Part shown: positions 35,053 through 45,000 of the stretch, piece by piece
How the letters are laid out: each line of letters begins with the position of its first letter
How positions within the stretch are numbered: the stretch's first letter is position 1
Source: Rhizobium leguminosarum
Lineage (GTDB): Bacteria; Pseudomonadota; Alphaproteobacteria; Rhizobiales; Rhizobiaceae
Length of the DNA: 64,000 nucleotides
Direction of reading: 5' to 3'
Assembly: GCF_004123835.1 (NCBI RefSeq)
Contig: NZ_MZMU01000010.1
Location: forward strand, 372,001-436,000
Position numbers and translations under genes: made by a program
The notes under the pieces: generated by a model
Seen by the model: the letters and a program-made list of their open reading frames with translations, nothing else
Databases searched by the model: none
What the model was told of the DNA's origin: nothing

Positions 35053-37614
35053 TTAGGTGCGCGGCTTCAGATTTTCCGGGTCATAAATCGGCTTGTACCC
35101 AACGCCGACAACCTCCACCGGATAAGTCTCGGCAAAATACTCGACATTCAGCCTGCGTCCGACCTGGCAATGCGACCAGGGTAAATAGGCCAAGGCAATG
35201 TTCTTTCCGACCGTTGGGCCGTAGGCGACCGAGGTCGTGTAGGACCGACGGCCAAGCTCGTCGACCAGAACCTCTCCCGTGGCGGGATCGACGACCGGCA
35301 TGTTGCCGACGGGATAACGCTTCACGCCTGACTTGTCGGTATTCTCGGTCATCACAAGCGTGCAGAGCATGGCCGGCTGGTGCTCGCGCGCCTTGTATTC
35401 CAGATGTTTTGCCTTGCCGCGGAAACCGGCTTCCTTGACCTTCGGACGGGCGAGATCGGCTTCGATCAGGTTGTACTGAGTCAGGAGGTCGGCGTTCTGC
35501 AGGCGCAGGCTCTTTTCCATGCGGCGCGAGTTTGCATAGGTTTCGACGCCGAAAGCCATCACGCCGGTCGCGCGCAGCGCATCCCAGACGGCGAGGCCGT
35601 CTTCGTACTTCATGTGCAATTCCCAGCCCTGCTCGCCGACATAGGAGATACGGAAGGCGGTGACGGGCTTACCCGCGATTTCGATCGGCTTGATCGCCGC
35701 AAAGGCGAAGTTTTCCTGATCGAGCCCGGCCGGATCGGCCACGGCCTTCTTCAGCGTGTCGCGCGCGTTCGGACCCCAGATGCCGATCGTCACGAATTTT
35801 TCCGAGACGTCGGTGATGACCACGTCAAGGCCGCGGTCTTCGGCGACCCGCTTCATATAGTGCAGGTCGCGTGGGCCGGCGTCGGCGCCGTTGACGAGGC
35901 GGCAGCGATCGGCCAAGCGGAAGACGGTGAAGTCGGCGCGCACCATGCCTTCGTCGTCGAGGAAGTGGGTGTAAATGCCCTTGCCGATGTTTGCGTCGCC
36001 GCCGACCTTGGCGGCGCACAGCCATTCCATCAGTTCGACATGGTCAGGTCCCTCGATATCGACCATGTGGAAGTGGCTGAGATTGACGATGCCGCAATCC
36101 TCGCTCATCGCCAGATGCTCGGCATTCGACACGCGCCAGAAATGGCGGCTGTCCCATTCATTCTCGCGAACCGGCACGCGGTCGGCGTATTTTTCCAGAA
36201 GGTGCTCGTTGGCGGCGTAGCCGTGCGCACGCTCCCAGCCGCCAAGTTCCATGAAGTAGCCGCCAAGCTCCTTTTCGCGCTCGTAGAAGGGCGAGCGCTT
36301 GGCGTTTCGGCCGGATGCATAGGGTTCGCGGGTGTGAACAGCCGGGAAGTAGATCTTCTGGGCGGCTTCGTAGCAGCGGCCCTCGATGAACTCTTCCGTC
36401 AACTGATGCGGATAGAAGCGGGCGTAGTCGATGCTGTTGTGATCGATTTCAGTACGGCCATCGGTCATCCAGTCGGCGATCAGCTTGCCATAGCCCGGGC
36501 CGTCCTTGACCCAGATGGCAACGCAATACCAGAGACCGCGCACCTTCTGGCTCTCGCCGCAGGATGCGCCGCCGCCGGCGGAAACCTGCAGCAGGCCGTT
36601 GAAGGAATGACCCTCGTTATAGCCGAGTTCACCGAGGATCGGCGTCAGTTCCATGGCGCGCTCGAGCGGCTCGATGATCTGTTCCATCTCGAGGTCACGC
36701 TGCGAGGGCGAAAGGCGGGCTTCGTGTTTTTCGAGAAGATCGCGCGGATGGCACATCCGCGGATTGGTGGCTTCGTAATAGCCCCACTCGATCTGACCGC
36801 CCTCCGTCGTCGCCGGGTCGCCGGTATCGCGCATATAGGCGGAGTTGCCCTGGTCGCGCAGCAACGGGAAGCCGATTTCCTTGCCGGTGCCTTCAAACTC
36901 GTTATACGGACCGAAGAAGGTGAGCGGGTGGTCGACCGGCATGACCGGCAGGTCTTCGCCGACCATCTCCGCGATCAGGCGCCCCCAGAGGCCGGCACAG
37001 ACGATGACGTGGTCGGCCATGATCGTGCCGCGGTGAGTGACGACGCCCTTGATGCGGCCGCCTTCAACGATCAGCGACTTGGCCGGCGTGTTGCCGAACA
37101 CCTTGAGCTTGCCGGCCTTTTCGGCGGCATCGACCAGCTTGCCGGCAACGGTCTGCGAGCGCGGAATGACGAGGCCGGCATCCGGATCGTAAAGGCCGCC
37201 CATCACCTGATCTTCCTCGATCAGCGGGAACTTCTCCTTGATCTCGGAAGGGCTGACATAATGGGCGCGAGTGCCGAAAGCGCGTGCCGAGGAAAGCTTG
37301 CGCTTGATTTCCTCCATCCAGGTATCGTCGCCGGTGCGCGCCACTTCGAGGCCGCCGATGCGGGCGTAATGGCCCATCTTCTCGTAGAAATCGATCGAAT
37401 ATTGCGTGGTCCAGACCGACAGATAGTCGTGGCTCGTGGTGTAACAGAAGTCCGAGGCATGGGCTGTCGAGCCGATATCTGTCGGGATGCCCGACTTATC
37501 GATGCCGACGATATCGTCCCATCCGCGCTCGACGAGATGATGCGCGATGGAGGCGCCGACGATACCGCCGAGCCCGATGATGACGACCTTTGCCTTTTCC
37601 GGAAATGCTGCCAC
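35053..37614 (-). CDS. FAD-dependent demethylating dehydrogenase with GcvT domain
   Basis: Large two-part enzyme of 853 residues. The N-terminal DAO domain (1-370) starts VVIIGLGGIVGASIAHHLVE. It is joined by a linker to a GcvT aminomethyltransferase-like domain (about 440-710, WGPNARDTLKKAVAD, SYVGEQGWELHM) and its C-terminal barrel. This is the dimethylglycine/sarcosine dehydrogenase architecture, in which the folate domain captures the one-carbon unit. The substrate is probably an N-methylated glycine derivative. GTG 37614 follows AAGGA. It has no accompanying folate genes here. Confidence 0.86.
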   Translation of the reverse strand: MAAFPEKAKVVIIGLGGIVGASIAHHLVERGWDDIVGIDKSGIPTDIGSTAHASDFCYTTSHDYLSVWTTQYSIDFYEKMGHYARIGGLEVARTGDDTWMEEIKRKLSSARAFGTRAHYVSPSEIKEKFPLIEEDQVMGGLYDPDAGLVIPRSQTVAGKLVDAAEKAGKLKVFGNTPAKSLIVEGGRIKGVVTHRGTIMADHVIVCAGLWGRLIAEMVGEDLPVMPVDHPLTFFGPYNEFEGTGKEIGFPLLRDQGNSAYMRDTGDPATTEGGQIEWGYYEATNPRMCHPRDLLEKHEARLSPSQRDLEMEQIIEPLERAMELTPILGELGYNEGHSFNGLLQVSAGGGASCGESQKVRGLWYCVAIWVKDGPGYGKLIADWMTDGRTEIDHNSIDYARFYPHQLTEEFIEGRCYEAAQKIYFPAVHTREPYASGRNAKRSPFYEREKELGGYFMELGGWERAHGYAANEHLLEKYADRVPVRENEWDSRHFWRVSNAEHLAMSEDCGIVNLSHFHMVDIEGPDHVELMEWLCAAKVGGDANIGKGIYTHFLDDEGMVRADFTVFRLADRCRLVNGADAGPRDLHYMKRVAEDRGLDVVITDVSEKFVTIGIWGPNARDTLKKAVADPAGLDQENFAFAAIKPIEIAGKPVTAFRISYVGEQGWELHMKYEDGLAVWDALRATGVMAFGVETYANSRRMEKSLRLQNADLLTQYNLIEADLARPKVKEAGFRGKAKHLEYKAREHQPAMLCTLVMTENTDKSGVKRYPVGNMPVVDPATGEVLVDELGRRSYTTSVAYGPTVGKNIALAYLPWSHCQVGRRLNVEYFAETYPVEVVGVGYKPIYDPENLKPRT

Positions 37615-37889
37615 GTGCTGTTCCTTCTATTTATCGCACGAATTAAAATGACCTAACCGCGCTTGACGTACGCTTCGCGCGTGAGATGCAGGAGCCATGT
37701 CAGCGGTAGGGGTGTCACATTTGCCGAAACAGCAGACCCCCAGACCGCTCCGCATGGACGCTGCGATGAGGGTATTATGCATAAGGCGCGCGATCGTGAT
37801 TGGTCCTACGCCGCCTAGTAACGGCGTAATTGCGCCAGTCCGGATCGAGGCGGCGAGGCAGCCGCAAAACAGCGCCAGCACCCCCGGGA

Positions 37890-38129
37890 TCACGGCGCCG
37901 CAATCGCTGCAAGTCGGTCGATGTCCACCAGCACGATGTCTTCGGAAACAGGCTCACGATTGTGCAGCCGGAACCATTCCGCTGCTTCCCGCACCCGATC
38001 TCCATGCGGCGGCGGATAGGCGCCAAGTCCGAGAACCCATTCCCGCACGGTCTCGCGCTCCATCCGCCCGGCCCGGTATCGATCGCAGACGGTTTTCGCC
38101 GATGCGACCAGATCATTGATGCTTTTCAC
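37890..38129 (-). CDS. Small hypothetical protein of the Xre cassette
   Basis: 79 residues, acidic and helical in character (AKTVCDRYRAGRMERETVRE, then WVLGLGAYPPPHGDRVREAA). No family recognised. GTG 38129 follows GAGGG by six bases, and the gene lies nine bases after the previous one. Third gene of a three-gene operon led by a Xre regulator. Confidence 0.65.
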   Translation of the reverse strand: MKSINDLVASAKTVCDRYRAGRMERETVREWVLGLGAYPPPHGDRVREAAEWFRLHNREPVSEDIVLVDIDRLAAIAAP

Positions 38130-38138
38130 GAATATCCC

Positions 38139-38402
38139 TCAATGCACGGATGGCTCTTCATCTTCGAGAAACGATCGAATGCCATCCCGCGCGACGACGG
38201 CTAGGAATTCGTCGAAGGCATCCCGGTCAGTCGCAAATGGCTCGTCCCAGCGGATCAGATCTTCCGCCTGCGTGACCACCTCCATCGTCCAGTCTTCATT
38301 GCTGCCGGATGTGCGGAAGATATCGACGAGCACGGTGATCCCGTCATCGGTGAATTCTCCCGCCAGTTCGGAGTGTTCGAGCTTCTCTTTCTTTGCCATC
38401 AT
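38139..38402 (-). CDS. Small acidic hypothetical protein
   Basis: 87 residues, strongly acidic, with EFTDDGITVLVDIFRTSG, DWTMEVVTQAED and a C-terminal DFLEDEEPSVH-like tail (SFLEDEEPSVH). Its start follows the stop of the Xre gene without a gap. Function not recognised; partner or cargo of the Xre cassette. Confidence 0.68.
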   Translation of the reverse strand: MMAKKEKLEHSELAGEFTDDGITVLVDIFRTSGSNEDWTMEVVTQAEDLIRWDEPFATDRDAFDEFLAVVARDGIRSFLEDEEPSVH

Positions 38403-38723
38403 TCAGCCACCTGCACCGGGCGGTGCGTCGTTTTCGAGATATTCTTCATATTGAACCGTCTCGGTCTCATTCGTGTCGATCGAGGCATCGGCGCGTTTTG
38501 CAAGGCGAACACCCGCCCCTCCGCCATTTTCAGGGATGAAAACAACGCCTGCACCTTCCAGGGCGTGTTTCATGTCCTGAAGGGTTCGTTCGTAGGGAGA
38601 GCGCTTTCCGGCCTCGAAATTAGCAATCGTCGCCTTGGCGACTTTTGAGGCCGATGAGAGATCGTCCTGAGACCATGCCAAAAGGGCACGAGCAGCGCGG
38701 CATTGAGCGGAAGATAGACACAA
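38403..38723 (-). CDS. Xre-family transcriptional regulator
   Basis: 106 residues. The HTH is at about 8-45 (CRAARALLAWSQDDLSSASK, VAKATIANFEAGKRSPYERT), followed by a short LQDMKHALEGAGVVFIPENG segment typical of rhizobial Xre proteins. The only in-frame start that fits is TTG 38723, with AAGG eight bases before it. It heads the operon with two small hypothetical genes and may autoregulate. Confidence 0.8.
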   Translation of the reverse strand: MCLSSAQCRAARALLAWSQDDLSSASKVAKATIANFEAGKRSPYERTLQDMKHALEGAGVVFIPENGGGAGVRLAKRADASIDTNETETVQYEEYLENDAPPGAGG

Positions 38724-38972
38724 AACAATAACCTTGCATCAAAAGTGTGATTCTGCCTCGAGCAGATTATATTAAAAACGCAATCTCGATACAAGCCATG
38801 ATGAGAGCAGGTCCATGACGGCACAGCATGTTGTGAGCGCTGGAGTGGGCCCGCCTATTCCATTCTTCGACCTTTAATACTCCGCGCTCATCTATCGAAC
38901 GACCAGGTTGATTGACTGAATATTATTAAGATCTAATTTAGACTGTTCTCATCACGCACCCGGGAGGTAACA

Positions 38973-40034
38973 ATGCGTGAGCCAGATATGCAAAAACTCG
39001 ATGCGCTTGTCGGTCGTCTTGTTGGCGACGTCGGCGCCGCCATGTCAGGGGCATTGGTCGTGCTTGGCGACCAGGTCGGAATCTACAAGGCAATGGCCGA
39101 CGGAACGCCGATGAGTGTCCAGGATCTTGCCGCGAAAACTAACATAAAGGAGCGTTATCTCAGGGAGTGGCTCAGCGCCCAGGCGGCTGCGGACTATGTC
39201 GCTTACGATGAAAAGACCGATCGTTTCAGCCTGACGCCGGAGCAGGCGATGGTCTTTGCCGAGGAAAACAGCCCCGCCTTTTTCGTCGGCGCCTTCGAAG
39301 TCGTCCAATCCATGTGGATGGACGAGGCAAAGGTCGCCGATGCCTTCCGCACCGGCAAGGGTCTCGGCTGGCATGAGCACAGCACCTGCCTGTTTCGCGG
39401 GACCGAGCGGTTCTTTCGCCCCGGCTACAACAGCCATCTCGTCGCCGAATGGATACCGGCTCTGGCCGGGGTCGAAGAAAAGCTCAAGGCCGGCGCTAGT
39501 GTCGCCGATGTCGGCTGCGGTCATGGGGCCTCGACCATCCTGATGGCGCAGGCCTATCCCGCCTCCCGCTTCACCGGCTTCGACTATCACGGCCCGTCGA
39601 TCGAAAGAGCAAAGGCTGCTGCCCAGGATGCTGATGTCGCCGACCGCGTGACCTTCGAGCAGGGCTCGGCGGCAGATTTTCCGGGGCGCGGCTATGATAT
39701 GGTCGCCATGTTCGACTGCCTTCACGACATGGGCGATCCGGTCGGCGCCGGCCGGCATGTCAAGGACACGCTTGGGCCGAACGGGACGTGGCTCATCGTC
39801 GAGCCCTTTGCCCATGACCATCTTAAGGACAATCTCAATCCGGTCGGCCGCGTCTATTACGGCGCGTCGACGATGATCTGCACGCCAGCGTCCCTCTCCC
39901 AGGAGGTCGGGCTCGGGCTCGGCGCGCAGGCGGGAGAAATGAAGCTTCGAAAGGTCGCGCTCGACGCCGGGTTCACGCACTTCCGTCGCGCCACGGAAAC
40001 GCCATTCAACATGGTGTTCGAGGTCCGGGCCTGA
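38973..40034 (+). CDS. SAM-dependent methyltransferase with winged-helix N-terminus
   Basis: 353 residues. The N-terminal half has an O-methyltransferase-like dimerisation/winged-helix region (SVQDLAAKTNIKERYLREWL). The class I methyltransferase domain starts near 175: VADVGCGHGASTILMAQAYP is the SAM-binding motif I, followed by SRFTGFDYHGPSIE, AMFDCLHDMGDPVGAGRHV and TWLIVEPFAHDHLKDN. The substrate is unknown. GGGAGG six bases before the ATG supports this start. Confidence 0.84.
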   Translation: MREPDMQKLDALVGRLVGDVGAAMSGALVVLGDQVGIYKAMADGTPMSVQDLAAKTNIKERYLREWLSAQAAADYVAYDEKTDRFSLTPEQAMVFAEENSPAFFVGAFEVVQSMWMDEAKVADAFRTGKGLGWHEHSTCLFRGTERFFRPGYNSHLVAEWIPALAGVEEKLKAGASVADVGCGHGASTILMAQAYPASRFTGFDYHGPSIERAKAAAQDADVADRVTFEQGSAADFPGRGYDMVAMFDCLHDMGDPVGAGRHVKDTLGPNGTWLIVEPFAHDHLKDNLNPVGRVYYGASTMICTPASLSQEVGLGLGAQAGEMKLRKVALDAGFTHFRRATETPFNMVFEVRA

Positions 40035-40063
40035 AGCCAAGGTCCGCCGATCGGGACGACCGG

Positions 40064-40939
40064 CTATCTCAGTTTTCCGATGCTGGCATACATGCCCGTC
40101 GTGCGGAATTCGGTGGGGTTGGTGCCGTAGACGCGGCGGAAGACCTTGGAGAAATAGTTGGGGTCTTCGAAGCCGCACATGATGGCGACTTCCTTGACCG
40201 GCAGGAAGTCGGCCTTGGTCAGCAGCTTGACGGCGCGCTGCAGGCGTTGCTGCAGCACGAATTCGGCCGGCGGCATGCCCTCGCTCTCGGCAAAGCTGCG
40301 CGAGAAATGCGCGCGGCTGAGGCCGACGATGCCAGCGAGTTCGCTCACCGGCAGCGGCTTTTCGAGATTGGCGTTGATATGGTCGATCACCGGCTGCATG
40401 AAGCTGAGCTCGGCGGCAAAGGCCGGCGAGCCGAAGACATCGTCGTAAAGCGCCATCGCCGCTTCATAGGCAATCGCCGAGGCAGCACCCGGCGATGTCG
40501 CGCCCTTGACGAGGCGCAGGCTGCAATCGGCCAGATGATCGATGGTCGAGGGCTGCAGCTTCAGCACCGGGCCGGCGGTCGACAGCACCATCTGGTGGAT
40601 GCGCAGCGTTTCCTCGCCATTCATCGAGATCCAGAAATATTCCCAGCGGTCGCCCTTCTCCAGCCAGTAGCGATGATTGTGCGGCACCAGGACGAGCAGC
40701 GTGTCGCCGCCCTGAAGGCGATAGTTGCGGTGCTGGTAGCGCAGCTGGCCGCTGCCGCTGATCGTGTGCTGCAGTACGGTGAAGGGGGTCTGGCCGCGCC
40801 GACGGCCGTCCCAGTCATAGCTCTCGTTCTCGCGCACTTCATAGCCGGCGCTGGTCGGCATGGCGTGCAATCGCTGGCGGCCGCGGGGCAGCGAAACCGT
40901 CCTCATCGACTGTCCGTTGGCGATCAAATCCTGCAGCAC
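40064..40939 (-). CDS. agpT: AraC-family regulator of alpha-galactoside genes
   Basis: 291 residues from GTG 40939, which follows AGGGG by seven bases; ATG 40906 is the alternative. The N-terminal cupin-type sensing domain (QHTISGSGQLRYQHRNYRLQ; GGDTLLVLVPHNHRYW) is followed by a C-terminal double HTH (ELAGIVGLSRAHFSRSFAES; VKEVAIMCGFEDPNYFSKVF). Divergent from agaL1 as in the S. meliloti agp locus, where the regulator activates the operon with alpha-galactosides. Symbol assigned by synteny. Confidence 0.82.
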   Translation of the reverse strand: MLQDLIANGQSMRTVSLPRGRQRLHAMPTSAGYEVRENESYDWDGRRRGQTPFTVLQHTISGSGQLRYQHRNYRLQGGDTLLVLVPHNHRYWLEKGDRWEYFWISMNGEETLRIHQMVLSTAGPVLKLQPSTIDHLADCSLRLVKGATSPGAASAIAYEAAMALYDDVFGSPAFAAELSFMQPVIDHINANLEKPLPVSELAGIVGLSRAHFSRSFAESEGMPPAEFVLQQRLQRAVKLLTKADFLPVKEVAIMCGFEDPNYFSKVFRRVYGTNPTEFRTTGMYASIGKLR

Positions 40940-41149
40940 AAAATTACCCCTGAAAGCATAATCCTTCTCTGGTCGCCCTGCCGATTTCGGGCATAATCCC
41001 GACCGACAAGAGGAAGAGACCACGGCCGATGGAGCGGCCGGGAGGAAAAAGGCAGATTTTACGGCGTTTTCAGCCACATGCGTCAGCATGCGGCCCGATC
41101 CTCCATGGCCTTCTTTTCCTTAGCATTCGATTGGGTCGAGGTGAAGATC

Positions 41150-42616
41150 ATGAGTTTCAAAATCGCTATCATCGGTGCGGGCAGCGTCGGTTTCACCAAG
41201 AAGCTGTTCACCGATATATTGTGCGTTCCCGAGTTTCGCGACATCGAATTCGCGCTGACGGATCTCAGCGAACATAATCTCGAAATGATCAAGGCGATCC
41301 TCGACCGCGTCGTCGAGGCGAACGGGCTGCCGACGAAGGTGACGGCGACGACCGACCGGCGTCAGGCACTGGAAGGCGCGCGCTACATCATCAGCTGCGT
41401 CCGGGTCGGCGGGCTTGAGGCCTATGCCGATGATATCAGAATCCCGCTGAAATACGGCATCGACCAGTGCGTCGGCGATACGATCTGCGCCGGCGGCATC
41501 CTCTATGGCCAGCGCAACATCCCGGTCATCCTCGACTTCTGCAAGGATATCCGCGAGGTCGCCGAGCCCGGCGCGAAATTCCTGAACTATGCCAACCCGA
41601 TGGCGATGAACACCTGGGCGGCGATCGAATACGGCAAGGTCGATACCGTCGGTCTCTGCCACGGTGTCCAGCATGGCGCCGAACAGATTGCCGAGGTGCT
41701 CGGTGCGAAATCGCTGAGCGAGCTCGACTATATCTGCTCCGGCATCAACCACCAGACCTGGTTCATCGACCTGCGCCTCAACGGCCGCAGGATCGGCAAG
41801 GACGAGCTGATCGCCGCCTTCGAGGCGCATCCGGTCTATTCGCAGCAGGAGAAATTGCGCATCGACGTGCTGAAGCGTTTCGGCGTCTATTCCACCGAAA
41901 GCAACGGCCATCTCTCGGAATACCTGCCCTGGTACCGCAAGCGGCCGGACGAAATCACCCGCTGGATCGACATGTCCGACTGGATCCACGGCGAAACCGG
42001 CGGCTATCTCCGCCATTCCACCGAAACGCGCAACTGGTTCGAGACGGAATATCCGCAATTCCTGGAATCCGCCGCAAAGCCGATCGATCCCGCCAAGCGC
42101 TCGAACGAACATGCCAGCCATATCCTCGAGGCGCTGGAAACGAACCGGGTCTATCGCGGCCATTTCAACGTCAAGAACAATGGTGTCATCACCAACCTGC
42201 CGTCCGATGCGATCATTGAATCGCCGGGCTTCGTCGACCGCTTCGGCATCAACATGGTCTCCGGCGTCACCCTGCCGGAAGCCTGTGCGGCCACCTGCAT
42301 CGCCTCGATCAACGTCCAGCGCATGTCGGTGCATGCGGCGATATCGGGCGACATCGACCTGCTGAAGCTTGCCGTGCTGCACGATCCGCTGGTCGGCGCC
42401 GTCTCCACGCCGGAAGAGGTCTGGCAGATGGTCGATGAAATGGTCGTTGCCCAGGCGCGCTGGCTGCCGCAATATGCGCATGCCGTGCCGGCCGCCAAGG
42501 AGCGGTTGTCGAAATCGAAGGTGCAGACCCGCGACTGGGCGGGGGCCGCACGCCGCAACGTTCGCTCGATCGAGGAGCTGCGCGCGGAAAAGGCGGCGCT
42601 GAAACAGGCCGTCTGA
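41150..42616 (+). CDS. agaL1: GH4 alpha-galactosidase-type glycosidase
   Basis: 488 residues of glycoside hydrolase family 4, which uses NAD+ and a divalent metal for a redox-assisted hydrolysis. NAD motif KIAIIGAGSVGFTKKLFTDI; metal-site motifs LNYANPMAMNTWA, GLCHGVQHGAEQ and SGINHQTWF. ATG 41150 follows GAGGTGAAGATC. First gene of the agp operon; a second GH4 gene closes it. Exact sugar is inferred from synteny. Confidence 0.86.
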   Translation: MSFKIAIIGAGSVGFTKKLFTDILCVPEFRDIEFALTDLSEHNLEMIKAILDRVVEANGLPTKVTATTDRRQALEGARYIISCVRVGGLEAYADDIRIPLKYGIDQCVGDTICAGGILYGQRNIPVILDFCKDIREVAEPGAKFLNYANPMAMNTWAAIEYGKVDTVGLCHGVQHGAEQIAEVLGAKSLSELDYICSGINHQTWFIDLRLNGRRIGKDELIAAFEAHPVYSQQEKLRIDVLKRFGVYSTESNGHLSEYLPWYRKRPDEITRWIDMSDWIHGETGGYLRHSTETRNWFETEYPQFLESAAKPIDPAKRSNEHASHILEALETNRVYRGHFNVKNNGVITNLPSDAIIESPGFVDRFGINMVSGVTLPEACAATCIASINVQRMSVHAAISGDIDLLKLAVLHDPLVGAVSTPEEVWQMVDEMVVAQARWLPQYAHAVPAAKERLSKSKVQTRDWAGAARRNVRSIEELRAEKAALKQAV

Positions 42617-42739
42617 TTTTCTTGAAGGATGGGTCGTCATGGGTTTCCGGGAGGGAAGTCCATGGCGTCAGGCCCGCTTTCATGTCGTTCGAGGAAAAGG
42701 AGCCGCGTGAGCCGTGCTCCGGAACAAGAGGGAGAAACG

Positions 42740-44827
42740 ATGATGAATTTCCGTAACGTAGGCATTCTGGCCGGACTGGCGCTCAGCGTCTCAGCCGCGG
42801 CGCTGAATGCATATGCCTCCGAGCCAACCGTTCCGCCGGCGCCGGCGGACTTCCCCGCCGAAGGCAAGATCAACTATGTCGCGCGCGACTCCATCCTGGA
42901 GTTCAAGGCGCTGCCCGAATATCACGAGCCCGACTGGGTCACGAAGAACTTCGTCGCCACCGGCAAGCTGCCGCCGGTCAAGGACCGCCTGCCGAAGGAG
43001 CCGCTGGTCTTCAAGACAGGCAATATGCCCGACGGCATCGGTGTCTACGGCGATACGATGCGCCACGTCATCGGCGGCCGGCCGGAAGGCTGGAACTATG
43101 GCGCCGGCCAGACGCAGGGCTGGGGCGGCATCGATATCGGCCTCTCCGAATGCCTGACGCGCACCGCGCCGCTGTTCCAGGTGCAGGCCTCAGACACCGA
43201 GCCGCTGCCGAACCTCGCCAAGAGCTGGGATTGGTCCGAAGACGGCCATAAGCTGACCATGCACTTGATCGAAGGCGCCAAATGGTCCGATGGCGCGCCA
43301 TTCAACGCCGACGACATCATGTTCTACTGGGACGATGAAGTCATCGACCCGAACGTCTCGCCGCTCGGCGGCGGCGCCTCGCCGGAAGCCTTCGGCGCCG
43401 GGACGACGCTGAAGAAGGTCGACGACTACACCGTCGAATGGACCTTCAAGGAGGCGTTTCCGAAACAATATCTCTATACGATGTCCTATCCGAACTTCTG
43501 CCCGGGTCCGTCGCATATCCTGAAGCCGAAGCATCCGAAATATTCGAAGAACACCTACGACCAGTTCAAGAACGCCTTCCCGCCCGAGTTCATGAACATG
43601 CCGGTCATGGGCGCCTGGGTACCGGTCGAATATCGCCCGGACGACATCATCGTCATGCGCCGCAACCCGTATTACTGGAAGGTCGACGAGAAGGGCGATC
43701 AACTGCCCTATCTGAACGAGCTGCACTACAAGCTCTCGACCTGGGCCGACCGTGACGTTCAGGCCGTGGCAGGATCCGCCGACATCTCGAACCTCGAGCA
43801 GCCGGAAAACTTCGTCGCATCGCTGAAGCGTGCCGCGGAAGAAACGGCGCCCGCCCGCCTTGCCTTCGGCCCGCGCCTCATCGGCTACAATCTCCGCATG
43901 AACTTCTCCGCCAACGGCTGGGGCAACCCGGACGAGCGCGGTGAGGCGATCCGCGAGTTGAACCGCAACGAGGACTTCCGCAAGGCCGTCACCATGGCGC
44001 TCGACCGCAAGGCAATCGGCGACTCGCTGGTCAAGGGACCGTTCACCGCGATCTATCCCGGTGGGCTCTCCTCCGGCACCAGCTTCTACGACCGCAACTC
44101 GACCGTCTACTACCCCTTTGATCTTGAGGGCGCCAAGGCGGAACTCGCGAAAGCCGGTCTCAAGGACACCGACGGCAACGGCATCCTGAACTTCCCGGCC
44201 GGGACGCTCGGCGGCAAGGATGTCGAAATCGTCATGCTGATCAACAATCAGTACACGACCGACAAGAGCCTTGCCGAAGGTGTCGTCGGCCAGATGGAGA
44301 AGCTCGGGCTGAAGATCGTCATCAACGCGCTCGACGGTGCCAAGCGTGACGACGCCCATTATGCCGGCCGCTTCGACTGGCTGATCCAGCGCAACACGAC
44401 GGAACTCTCGTCGGTGGTGCAGAATACCGAACAGCTTGCCCCTGTCGGTCCGCGCACCAGCTGGCACCATCGCGCCGGCAAGGATGATCAGCTTGATCTG
44501 ATGCCGTTCGAGAAGGAGCTTGTCGACGTTATCAACAAGTTCAGGACGAGCCAGAGCAACGAGGACCGCGTCAATCTGATGAAGCAGTATCAGAAGATCT
44601 CGACGGAACACGTCAACACTGTGGGCCTGACGGAATATCCGGGCGCGCTGATCATCAACAAGCGGTTCTCGAACGTGCCTCAGGGTACGCCGATCATGAT
44701 GTTCAATTGGGCTGAAGACTCCGTGATCCGCGAACGCATGTGGGTGGCCGCCGACAAGCAGGGCAAATACGAGTTGTTCCCCGAGCAGCTGCCCGGCAAG
44801 CCCGGCGAAAAGGGCCCGATTAACTGA
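42740..44827 (+). CDS. agpA: Oligopeptide-family binding protein for alpha-galactosides
   Basis: Family 5 periplasmic binding protein, 695 residues, longer than typical DppA. Signal peptide at 1-26 (AALNAYAS). Core features are PLPNLAKSWDWSEDGHKLTM, GAKWSDGAPFNADDIMFYWD and EDFRKAVTMALDRKAIGDSL. AgpA of S. meliloti, of this same unusual family, is needed for melibiose and raffinose use. GGGAG precedes ATG 42740; ATG 42743 is equally possible. Confidence 0.85.
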   Translation: MMNFRNVGILAGLALSVSAAALNAYASEPTVPPAPADFPAEGKINYVARDSILEFKALPEYHEPDWVTKNFVATGKLPPVKDRLPKEPLVFKTGNMPDGIGVYGDTMRHVIGGRPEGWNYGAGQTQGWGGIDIGLSECLTRTAPLFQVQASDTEPLPNLAKSWDWSEDGHKLTMHLIEGAKWSDGAPFNADDIMFYWDDEVIDPNVSPLGGGASPEAFGAGTTLKKVDDYTVEWTFKEAFPKQYLYTMSYPNFCPGPSHILKPKHPKYSKNTYDQFKNAFPPEFMNMPVMGAWVPVEYRPDDIIVMRRNPYYWKVDEKGDQLPYLNELHYKLSTWADRDVQAVAGSADISNLEQPENFVASLKRAAEETAPARLAFGPRLIGYNLRMNFSANGWGNPDERGEAIRELNRNEDFRKAVTMALDRKAIGDSLVKGPFTAIYPGGLSSGTSFYDRNSTVYYPFDLEGAKAELAKAGLKDTDGNGILNFPAGTLGGKDVEIVMLINNQYTTDKSLAEGVVGQMEKLGLKIVINALDGAKRDDAHYAGRFDWLIQRNTTELSSVVQNTEQLAPVGPRTSWHHRAGKDDQLDLMPFEKELVDVINKFRTSQSNEDRVNLMKQYQKISTEHVNTVGLTEYPGALIINKRFSNVPQGTPIMMFNWAEDSVIRERMWVAADKQGKYELFPEQLPGKPGEKGPIN

Positions 44828-44858
44828 TGCCTGTCATCAGGACACAAAGAGCTAAAGC

Positions 44859-44934
44859 GCGTCGCATGTGATGCGACGCTGGAGAGTTCCCTCCCAGCTG
44901 AAGTGAGCTCCAGGCCGCGCGTGGCGCGCGGCCT
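44859..44934. repeat. Two intercistronic hairpins after agpA
   Basis: GCGTCGCAT (44859-44867) pairs with ATGCGACGC (44871-44879), and AGGCCGCGCG (44912-44921) pairs with CGCGCGGCCT (44925-44934). No T run follows, so they more likely protect the agpA mRNA or attenuate than terminate fully. The first resembles a frequent rhizobial intergenic motif. Confidence 0.65.
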
Positions 44935-45000
44935 GATATGACCAACAAGCCGGCCGCGCTGACAAGGAGCGACTGGCGGCAAGGAGAAGCGAACCGTTCG

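Noticed and set aside
35380..37656. Plus-strand frame of 758 codons antisense to the FAD/GcvT gene
   Set aside because: Shadow of a well-supported gene; no start signal.
37627..37893. Minus-strand frame of 88 codons starting IPGVLALFCGCLAAS and overlapping the stop of the 79-residue gene by GTGA
   Set aside because: The overlap is suggestive, but there is no ribosome site and the sequence after residue 20 is not protein-like. Left as unsupported.
43190..44611. Long minus-strand frame antisense to agpA
   Set aside because: Antisense shadow of a clearly identified binding protein; amino-acid composition is not protein-like.
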